Part shown: positions 1 through 5,188 of the stretch, in pieces
Numbering within the stretch: position 1 is the stretch's first letter
Layout: every line of letters begins with the position of its first letter
Assembly: GCA_028822675.1 (NCBI GenBank)
Contig: JAPKDE010000172.1
Location: forward strand, 1-5,691
Reading direction: 5' to 3'
DNA length: 5,691 nucleotides
Source: Dehalococcoidia bacterium
Lineage (GTDB): Bacteria > Chloroflexota > Dehalococcoidia > UBA3495
The notes under the pieces: generated by a model
Databases searched by the model: none
Seen by the model: the letters and a program-made list of their open reading frames with translations, nothing else
Told to the model about the DNA's origin: nothing
Program-made: the position numbers and the translations under genes

Positions 1-1976
1 AATTGGCGGAGGCCGGCGGCGACAAGATGATTATGGCCGCCCTTGCTGAAGGCAAGACCATCGGGGAGATTGCCGACGTTTACGCCGAACGATTCTTCCG
101 AGACGAAAAGCGGCTGAACATCTTGGAAGCAACGGTGTTCCCGTGGGCCAGCCATCATATACCAGAGATGGTGACAATCAATGAAAAACTGATTGCCAAC
201 GGGCATGCCTACGAGAAGGGTGGCAACCTTTATTTCGACGTTCCGTCGTTTGATGGCTACGGTAAACTTTCCAACAATATTGGCGGTGACCTCTTAGAAG
301 GTGTCCGATCCGAGGCTGATCCGCTGAAACGCGACCCAAGAGATTTCACCCTCTGGAAGGCCGCAGAGCCGGGCCGCGACGTTAAATGGGACAGCCCATG
401 GGGGGAAGGATTCCCCGGTTGGCACATAGAGTGCTCCGCCATGGCTTCCAAGTACCTGGGAGAAAGTTTCGACATCCACACCGGTGGCGTCGACAACGTT
501 TTCCCGCACCATGAAGACGAGATTGCCCAGAGCGAAGCCGCATTTGGGCAACAACACGTAAATTACTGGGTTCATGCCCAGCACTTATTGGCCGACGGCG
601 CCAAGATGTCCAAATCCGCCGGCAACGTTTTCCTCATTGAAGAATTGATCGACCGTGGGTTCTCCCCTCTGTCGTTCCGGTACCTCTGCATGACAGTAAG
701 GTATCGCCACCGCATGAACTTCACGTTCACATCACTGAAGGCCGCAGAAAAAGCTCTAACGGGCTTGCGCCACCGGATTTGGCTCTGGAGCCAAGAACCA
801 GAGGCTGTCGGTTACGCAACCGAGATTGAAGAATATCGCCGACGGTTCTGGGATACCGTCGAATCCGACTTAGACCTGCCCAGCGCCTTGGCCATGACTT
901 GGGAGATGGTCCGCTCTGAGATACCCGGCAGGGCCAAGATGGACCTGCTACTGGAATTTGACCAGATGTTCGGCCTGGATCTAGACAAGGCCCCGGCAGA
1001 GAACGCAGTTAATGCCAACATCACAGAAACGCTGACCGTGAGGGGCGGACACCGAGACAAGTCCGACTACGCCACTGCCGACTCCCTCAGGGGTCAACTT
1101 TCCTCGGACGGATACCTGATTCAGGACACAGTCAGCGGAACCAAAGTCCGCCCAAAAACTCCATTGGAACTACGACAGGAGAAATGGGTATCAGTATCGT
1201 CATCTCGTGAGGTGGAGTCCATTTTGGACCAGCCAGCCGAACTTGATTTCACCTTCATACTGAACGCCTACGGTTACCCAAGCGACGTTAAACGTTGCAT
1301 TGAAAGCATGCTCAACCATACCGGCGGCCATTCGGTTGAGGCCATTGTCATCGACAACGGCTCCACAGATGGTACCGGTGAACTTCTGGAAGAGATGCTA
1401 ACCCAGCATCCGGAATTGAGGGTGGTTCACGCTGATCACGTTATCGGTGACGCCGCCAGCAAGAATATCGGACTGATGCAGAGCCGAGGCCGCAATATTG
1501 TGGTCATGGACGGTTCTGCTGAGATTACCGGGAATATTCTGGATTCCATTTCAAAAACACTGAGTGACCCCACCGTTGGCATCTATGGGCCCTGGGGCCT
1601 CAGCACCCCAGACATGCAGCATTTCCATGAAGAGGTTGACGACGGCGACGCCGATGCCATGCAGGCCTATTGCATGTCATTTCGCAGAGAAGAGGTCAAC
1701 AACGTTGGTCTCATGCGGGAGTGCTTCCGTTTCTACCGAAACTTGGACATTGATTATTGCTTCCAATTCAAGGACAAGGGATTCCGGGTAGTGGCTGACT
1801 CCACTCTGCCCTTGGTCCGCCACGAACACCGTCAATGGACAGAATTGGACGACAATCAACGCGACGAGTTGAGCAGAAAGAACTTTGGTCGGTTCTTAAA
1901 GCGCTGGGGCAACCGACCTGACCTGTTAATTGCCGCCGACGCTGTTGGATTCGATAACCAGCAATTCCACCATTAG
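1..1976 (+). CDS. cysS: Cysteinyl-tRNA synthetase fused to a C-terminal GT2 glycosyltransferase domain (5' partial)
   Basis: The frame is open to the left edge (first full codon at 3), so the N-terminus with the HIGH motif and first zinc Cys is outside the window; the TTG at 3 is not a real start. Residues below count from that codon. Residues 1-390 are class I CysRS: GWHIECS (139-145, zinc Cys144), HTGGVDN..FPHHEDEIAQ (159-176, zinc ligands His169 and Glu173 by alignment to E. coli), KMSKS 201-205, a DALR-like helical region about 275-330, and a typical CysRS tail at 356-383. About 190 residues follow KMSKS, as in E. coli CysRS, so the synthetase looks full length at its C-terminus. After a linker (about 386-412), residues 414-640 form a GT-A fold: FTFILNAY, VIDNGSTDGT (448-457), VVMDGS (500-505) at the DXD position, and LDIDYCFQFKDKGFRV (581-596). 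The DXD is degenerate (Asp503-Gly-Ser). CysRS charges tRNA-Cys in the cytosol; the sugar donor and acceptor of the GT2 part are unknown. I see no stop or frameshift at the junction. A MshC-like amino-sugar ligase cannot be fully excluded without the N-terminus, but the full-length tail favours CysRS. Confidence 0.9.
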   Translation, partial: LAEAGGDKMIMAALAEGKTIGEIADVYAERFFRDEKRLNILEATVFPWASHHIPEMVTINEKLIANGHAYEKGGNLYFDVPSFDGYGKLSNNIGGDLLEGVRSEADPLKRDPRDFTLWKAAEPGRDVKWDSPWGEGFPGWHIECSAMASKYLGESFDIHTGGVDNVFPHHEDEIAQSEAAFGQQHVNYWVHAQHLLADGAKMSKSAGNVFLIEELIDRGFSPLSFRYLCMTVRYRHRMNFTFTSLKAAEKALTGLRHRIWLWSQEPEAVGYATEIEEYRRRFWDTVESDLDLPSALAMTWEMVRSEIPGRAKMDLLLEFDQMFGLDLDKAPAENAVNANITETLTVRGGHRDKSDYATADSLRGQLSSDGYLIQDTVSGTKVRPKTPLELRQEKWVSVSSSREVESILDQPAELDFTFILNAYGYPSDVKRCIESMLNHTGGHSVEAIVIDNGSTDGTGELLEEMLTQHPELRVVHADHVIGDAASKNIGLMQSRGRNIVVMDGSAEITGNILDSISKTLSDPTVGIYGPWGLSTPDMQHFHEEVDDGDADAMQAYCMSFRREEVNNVGLMRECFRFYRNLDIDYCFQFKDKGFRVVADSTLPLVRHEHRQWTELDDNQRDELSRKNFGRFLKRWGNRPDLLIAADAVGFDNQQFHH

Positions 1977-2230
1977 ACAAACGGGAGACCAACAAGTCTG
2001 GTAAAAGTCCGGCCGGTGGACGCATTGTTTTGGTTAGTGCGGAATTGGGAGACAACGGCAACTCAAGCCGGTCTTCTGGATCATATCCCCATCTGCGATT
2101 AGTTTTTCGATGAACCGTTTTCGATTATTAGCCCTTTGAAATTCATCCAATAACCGCAATTCGCCGTTGTTCACCTAAGATGGTTACTGAATAGGTTCAA
2201 TCATAACTTTAAGAGATCGTACACTTTACA

Positions 2231-2265
2231 TAACCAACAAGGATAATCATCTATATATTTGGTTA
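2231..2265. repeat. Inverted repeat TAACCAA/TTGGTTA with a related direct copy upstream
   Basis: TAACCAA at 2231-2237 and its exact complement TTGGTTA at 2259-2265 flank 21 AT-rich bases. The right arm is part of a 10-base word, TTTGGTTAGT, that also occurs at 2029-2038. The arrangement could be an operator or a decayed repeat. The arms are far apart for a hairpin, and function is unproven. Confidence 0.35.
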
Positions 2266-2365
2266 GTAATTGCTGATTACCTGGTCAAAACCAATACCAA
2301 TCTAGGACCCGGATTCCATCTTTAACATGCAATATTCATCAACATCTATTATGCAAATCTCTACC

Positions 2366-2394
2366 TTGACGCTATGCCTAGCTGGTGCTAAATT
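2366..2394 (+). promoter_or_regulatory. Probable sigma-70-type promoter of meaB with extended -10
   Basis: TTGACG (2366-2371, five of six to the -35 consensus) is separated by 17 bases from TAAATT (2389-2394, four of six, keeping the first T, second A and last T). TG at 2386-2387 with one base before the hexamer makes an extended -10. Transcription would start near 2401, giving a leader of about 55 bases before the meaB ATG. No other promoter-like pair in the preceding gap is as good. Confidence 0.6.
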
Positions 2395-2455
2395 CGCTTC
2401 AAGTTCACGTATGGACGCTCTCATCCCAAGCACCGCCCCACGGAGAGCCTAACCA

Positions 2456-3421
2456 ATGTCTGAGATTGCTGAAAGACTGTTGGCTGGCGAACAAAGGGCA
2501 CTATCAAGGTTGATTACTCTCTTGGAGAAGGGAGACCCGGTAGCCGCCGAAGCAATGAAGGTGGTGGACAGGCATACCGGACACGCCTACACGGTGGGAA
2601 TCACTGGTCCACCCGGCGCAGGCAAGAGCACCATTGTGGATCAGTTGACGCAACTGGTACGGCAGACAGGTTCCACGGTAGGCATCATTGCTGTCGACCC
2701 AACCAGCCCCTTTAGTGGCGGTGCCATCCTTGGTGACCGAATTCGTATGCAACGCCACTATCTGGATTCCGGCGTGTTTATCCGCAGCGTGGCAACAAGG
2801 GGACAATCGGGCGGATTACCTCGGATAGTCAAAAGCATGGTTCGCGCATTGGACGCCTCTGGTATTGACCTAATACTGGTTGAGACCGTAGGCGTTGGGC
2901 AGACCGAACTGGGAATCATCAGTGTGGCAGACTCTGTCTTGGTGGCGTTGAACCCGGAGTCGGGAGACGCGATTCAAACACTGAAAGCCGGAGTGATGGA
3001 GATTGCCGACATTTACTTGGTAAACAAGGCTGACCGTGACGGGGCCAACCAGATGGCTACGGCCATCACAGGTATGCTTCACATGGCCACCAACACTCCC
3101 AAGTGGAGCCCGCCTGTATTGTTAACCACGGCTCACACAGGGCAGGGTATTGACGAACTCTGGAACAAAATCGAGGAACACAGGGAGTTCCTAACCACTA
3201 GCGGCGAACTTAACGAACGCCGAGGTCATCAACGGAGACGCGAGTTCTTGGAAGCGGTGGAAGAGGTGTTGGCGCAGCGTCTGCGCGATAAGGTTGAAAA
3301 TGACCCAGCCTTAAATGCTACTTTGGAGAAGATAGCAGCGAAAGAGACCGATCCTTACTCTGCTGCCTTAGAGTTTTTGGATTCATCTCTTTCTTCGGCA
3401 AACTGGCTCAACGCACAATAG
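2456..3421 (+). CDS. meaB: Methylmalonyl-CoA mutase-associated GTPase MeaB
   Basis: This is a 321-residue G3E-family P-loop GTPase of normal MeaB/ArgK length. Family members guard adenosylcobalamin-dependent methylmalonyl-CoA mutase in the cytosol, gating cofactor loading and protecting or reactivating the enzyme using GTP. Visible motifs are an N-terminal helical region with LLAGEQRALSRLI (8-20), Walker A GPPGAGKST (51-59), VDPTSPFSGGAILGDRIRM (80-98), FIRSVATRG (108-116), the ETVGVGQTE switch segment (143-151), NPESGD (166-171), MEIADIYLVNKAD with the NKAD guanine-specificity motif (190-193), and a C-terminal dimerisation region ending near DPYSAALEFL (299-308). The ATG follows GGAGAG (2442-2447) by eight bases, and no upstream start fits better. 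The gene stands alone: no mutase subunit, epimerase or B12 gene lies in the window, so its partner must be elsewhere. Older annotations call this family ArgK or LAO/AO transport ATPase; that name is misleading. Confidence 0.95.
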   Translation: MSEIAERLLAGEQRALSRLITLLEKGDPVAAEAMKVVDRHTGHAYTVGITGPPGAGKSTIVDQLTQLVRQTGSTVGIIAVDPTSPFSGGAILGDRIRMQRHYLDSGVFIRSVATRGQSGGLPRIVKSMVRALDASGIDLILVETVGVGQTELGIISVADSVLVALNPESGDAIQTLKAGVMEIADIYLVNKADRDGANQMATAITGMLHMATNTPKWSPPVLLTTAHTGQGIDELWNKIEEHREFLTTSGELNERRGHQRRREFLEAVEEVLAQRLRDKVENDPALNATLEKIAAKETDPYSAALEFLDSSLSSANWLNAQ

Positions 3422-3481
3422 ACGGTTCCCTCAGTTTCATATTAATTTACTTTTACTCGATACTAATCGATGAGTTTGTGC

Positions 3482-3546
3482 GGCCAGATAACTCCACAGG
3501 ACTTTCCCTGAGGATAGTTCCTCTCACGACGGGAGACAGGGAGACC
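3482..3546 (+). promoter_or_regulatory. Structured leader upstream of the DUF429 gene
   Basis: Several short self-complementary segments overlap here. GAGGA (3510-3514) pairs with TCCTC (3519-3523) across a 4-base loop. CTCTC (3521-3525) can instead pair with GGGAG (3531-3535, one G-U). TCCCTG (3505-3510) pairs with CAGGGA (3537-3542) around them. The first two are mutually exclusive. GGGAGAC is repeated in tandem at 3531-3537 and 3539-3545. There is no T-tract, so this is not an intrinsic terminator. I could not identify a known riboswitch, and regulatory function is speculative. Confidence 0.3.
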
Positions 3547-3579
3547 AAATCATCCGATTAACGGACGTGGAGACTTTTA

Positions 3580-4218
3580 ATGTCAATATTAGGTGTTGAT
3601 TTAAGGGCATCTAAAAAGAAGCCCTCTTCCATTGCAATTTTAGATTCAGAATCCCATCTGTCCCAACTTGGCAGCTTCCTAGAAGACGATGAGCTGATTA
3701 AGCTGGTTGGAGAAATCAAGCCAGACTTGGTGGCCATTGGCGCACCCTTAAACTTGCCTTCCGGTTTCTGTTGCCTGGACAAAACCTGCGATTGCCAGTT
3801 TTCTGTGCCAAACAGAAAAGGCCGCCTGCTTGAACTTGAGCTAGCCAAGATGGGCATCAGCTGTTTTTACACCAACAAGGGTTCCATAATCCGGGACCTG
3901 ATTTACCGGGGCATCCTTCTAAGTAACATGCTGAAGGAAGCCGGCCACAAAGTTATTGAAGTGTATCCCCATGCCACCAAGATGTTGCTCTTTGGCGACA
4001 AGGTGCCGCCAAAGAACAGCGCCATCAGCGTTAGCTACATGATCGGCCATTTAACGCCCCTGGTCTCTGGCATGGAAAAGCACGCCGACGACCTGGACCG
4101 TAACACCTGTGATGCGATCATAAATGCCTATACAGGGCAGCTTCACGCGCAGTCAAATACGGACATCCTCGGCGATCCGGAGGAGGGCATCCTGGTTTTG
4201 CCCAAACTACCGAACTAA
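3580..4218 (+). CDS. DUF429 family protein, predicted RNase H-fold nuclease-like
   Basis: This 212-residue soluble protein belongs to the DUF429 group, for which an RNase H-like fold and nuclease activity are predicted but, to my knowledge, not firmly shown. Seen in order: an N-terminal strand GVDLRASKKKPSSIAIL (5-21) with Asp7; KPDLVAIGAPLNLPSG (47-62); a cysteine cluster CCLDKTCDC (64-72, Cys64, 65, 70 and 72); a basic helix about 79-92; KVIEVYPHATK (124-134) with Glu127; a C-terminal helix with DLDRNTCDAIINAYTG (171-186); and GDPEEGILVLP (198-208), a typical ending for the group. By recall the family usually has Asp in 'AIDAPL'; here it is Gly54, so one probable metal-binding acid is missing. 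The cysteine cluster is, as I recall, shared with archaeal members. The ATG has GGAG (3569-3572) seven bases upstream. No membrane segment or signal peptide is seen. A terminator follows, so it is probably monocistronic. Confidence 0.8.
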   Translation: MSILGVDLRASKKKPSSIAILDSESHLSQLGSFLEDDELIKLVGEIKPDLVAIGAPLNLPSGFCCLDKTCDCQFSVPNRKGRLLELELAKMGISCFYTNKGSIIRDLIYRGILLSNMLKEAGHKVIEVYPHATKMLLFGDKVPPKNSAISVSYMIGHLTPLVSGMEKHADDLDRNTCDAIINAYTGQLHAQSNTDILGDPEEGILVLPKLPN

Positions 4219-4250
4219 ACGGAGAAACCGGCCCCCCATAAGGACAGATC

Positions 4251-4296
4251 AAGAGGCTCAGGGCCGGATTAACAGTCCGACCTTGGGCCTTTTTCA
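4251..4296 (+). terminator. Rho-independent terminator after the DUF429 gene
   Basis: A 14-base arm (4255-4268, GGCTCAGGGCCGGA) pairs with 4276-4289 (TCCGACCTTGGGCC) with two G-U pairs and one C-A mismatch, around a 7-base loop TTAACAG (4269-4275). TTTTTC follows at 4290-4295, and A4254 can pair with T4290. It lies 32 bases after the stop codon at 4216-4218. Confidence 0.88.
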
Positions 4297-4330
4297 TTTC
4301 TTAAGCATCAAAATAGATAAGAGATTTTCA

Positions 4331-4355
4331 GGCCAGATGGCCCTCAAGCTGAGGG
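4331..4355 (+). promoter_or_regulatory. Paired short hairpins between the terminator and the hibernation-factor promoter
   Basis: GGCC AGAT GGCC (4331-4342) can form a 4-bp stem. Overlapping it, CCCTC (4341-4345) pairs exactly with GAGGG (4351-4355) across AAGCT. No T-tract follows. The element resembles a segment before the DUF429 gene: both contain GGCCAGAT followed by CTGAGG(A/G)TAGTT. Function is unknown; it may be a repeat remnant rather than a regulator. Confidence 0.3.
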
Positions 4356-4429
4356 TAGTTTGAAGTTTGTCCTTAATAACTGACCAATCTATCGTTCAGT
4401 GTCTAACTACCATTAAAAAAGTTTTGCGG

Positions 4430-4457
4430 TTGGGCCTCTATCCAATAGGCCTATAAA
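4430..4457 (+). promoter_or_regulatory. Possible promoter of the ribosome hibernation factor gene, with a palindrome over the -10
   Basis: TATAAA (4452-4457) matches five of six -10 bases. With a 16-base spacer the -35 would be TTGGGC (4430-4435), which keeps only TTG. A perfect 10-base palindrome ATAGGCCTAT (4445-4454) overlaps the -10, and GGCCT (4433-4437) forms a further partial inverted repeat with AGGCC (4447-4451). A regulator bound there would block the promoter, but no particular regulator family is indicated. Confidence 0.45.
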
Positions 4458-4476
4458 AGACCAAGTCAGCGTCAAT

Positions 4477-4496
4477 CAATATCAGGCAATATCAGG
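4477..4496 (+). repeat. Perfect tandem 10-bp repeat running into the Shine-Dalgarno
   Basis: CAATATCAGG occurs twice without a gap, at 4477-4486 and 4487-4496. The second copy supplies the first bases of the SD (AGGAGGT). The first copy ends in CAGG followed by C, so only the second is a full ribosome binding site. It may be a slippage duplication. Confidence 0.7.
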
Positions 4497-4500
4497 AGGT
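4494..4500 (+). promoter_or_regulatory. Strong ribosome binding site that decides the start of the hibernation factor
   Basis: AGGAGGT is fully complementary to the 16S anti-SD core. It abuts a GTG at 4501 with no spacer, too close to use, and lies six bases before a TTG at 4507, a normal spacing. This supports TTG 4507 as the start. Confidence 0.75.
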
Positions 4501-4506
4501 GTGGAA

Positions 4507-5121
4507 TTGGACCTACACATATACGGACGAAACCTGAATATAGACGATAAAACACGCGAGCACGTGGAGAGCAAATTAGACCAGATAGACCACCACCTTC
4601 CCGGCATTTCAAACGTCACAGTGGAATTAGCCTATGAGGCCACCCGCTCGCAGAACGACCGGATCATAGCGCAGGTTACGCTGCATGTGGGCCGAACCTT
4701 GCTGAGGGCCCAACAACGGGCAGCAACGACAACCTCAGCGATAAACTCGGTAGCCCAGTCCTTGGACCGGCAGGTCAAGCGATTCAAGAGCCACACCTAC
4801 CGCAGCGAAAGAAGCCGTCAGGCCAGCCGCGGCGCCAATAACGATGCGGAAAGGACCTATCCGGAAGGACTCGAGCCCAGTCCGTCGGCGGAATTATCGG
4901 CTAATGGGACAGCAGCAGTAGATGAAGAATTTTCCGACGGCCAGGTAGTCCGGCTCAAGGAATTTGATATGGAACCCACCAGCGTGGATAATGCGGCGGC
5001 TCAGATGCAGTTTTTGGGCCACTCCTTCTATATGTTCCTAGACTCTGAAACCAACAAGCACAGCGTGTTATACCTGCGGGGAGATGGAAACTACGGGATG
5101 ATACAACCCAAGAAAGAATAA
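4507..5121 (+). CDS. hpf: Long-form ribosome hibernation promoting factor (HPF/RaiA family)
   Basis: With the TTG start chosen from SD spacing, the product is 204 residues beginning MDLHIYGRNLNI, the usual family opening; the in-frame GTG at 4501 would add two residues. The N-terminal S30AE/YfiA domain (about 1-98) contains TREHVESKLDQIDHHLPGI and basic segments that in homologues bind the 30S decoding region. A charged, low-complexity linker (about 99-143) follows. The C-terminal domain (about 145-201) reads VVRLKEFDMEPTSVDNAAAQMQFLGHSFYMFLDSETN...DGNYGMIQPK, the family's dimerisation domain that joins two 70S ribosomes into a 100S particle. Length and two-domain layout match long HPF of Gram-positive and related bacteria rather than short HPF/YfiA. 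The role is ribosome inactivation and protection in slow growth or stress. It has its own candidate promoter and ends in a strong terminator, so it is probably a single-gene unit. Confidence 0.93.
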   Translation: MDLHIYGRNLNIDDKTREHVESKLDQIDHHLPGISNVTVELAYEATRSQNDRIIAQVTLHVGRTLLRAQQRAATTTSAINSVAQSLDRQVKRFKSHTYRSERSRQASRGANNDAERTYPEGLEPSPSAELSANGTAAVDEEFSDGQVVRLKEFDMEPTSVDNAAAQMQFLGHSFYMFLDSETNKHSVLYLRGDGNYGMIQPKKE

Positions 5122-5131
5122 GATTCAACAC

Positions 5132-5170
5132 AAAAAACCCCTCTTTCGGTTAACGGAAGAGGGGTTTTTA
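5132..5170. terminator. Bidirectional intrinsic terminator between convergent genes
   Basis: A 16-base arm (5133-5148, five A then CCCCTCTTTCG) pairs with 5154-5169 (CGGAAGAGGGG then five T) with one G-U pair, around loop GTTAA. Reading plus, it ends in TTTTT 12 to 48 bases after the hpf stop. Reading minus, the A-run at 5132-5137 becomes a T-run after the SPFH gene stop at 5189. One hairpin therefore serves both genes. Confidence 0.93.
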
Positions 5171-5188
5171 ATTTGGCTAACTTGAGAG

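Larger units (their letters stand above)
1977..2455. other. AT-richer intergenic region with short repeats; no gene seen
   Basis: These 479 bases carry no convincing coding region on either strand. Base composition becomes visibly richer in A and T from about 2100 to 2400 than in the flanking genes. The stretch holds a 10-base direct repeat (TTTGGTTAGT at 2029-2038 and 2258-2267), an inverted repeat (TAACCAA 2231-2237, TTGGTTA 2259-2265), a spaced TTTTCGAT pair (2104-2111 and 2118-2125) and, at its right end, the probable meaB promoter. A weak 6-bp stem with one G-T pair (2021-2026 with 2036-2041) lies after the cysS stop, but no T-tract follows it, so I do not call an intrinsic terminator for the upstream gene. 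Confidence 0.6.

Noticed and set aside
1..1200. Synthetase part being MshC (mycothiol Cys:GlcN-Ins ligase) instead of CysRS
   Set aside because: The region after KMSKS has full CysRS length and a CysRS-typical ADSLRGQL...GTKVR tail, and nothing else for mycothiol is present; however, the N-terminal motifs are outside the window, so this is rejected only provisionally.
2021..2041. Stem CGCATT/AGTGCG as a terminator for the fusion gene
   Set aside because: It is only 6 bp with a G-U pair and a 9-base loop, and no T-tract follows.
1768..2061. Minus-strand open frame of 97 residues across the end of the fusion gene
   Set aside because: It mostly overlaps the GT2 coding sequence, has no recognisable domain, and its product looks like a frame shadow.
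2194..2202. GGTTCAATC, resembling a tRNA T-arm
   Set aside because: No matching T-stem, acceptor stem or anticodon arm can be built around it.
1977..2455. CRISPR array or mobile-element ends in the long intergenic gap
   Set aside because: The repeats are only 7-10 bases, too few and irregularly spaced, with no terminal inverted repeats flanking a transposase.
4124..4363. Plus-strand frame of 79 residues overlapping the DUF429 3' end and the terminator
   Set aside because: It runs through the intrinsic terminator hairpin, lacks an SD and has no protein-like pattern.
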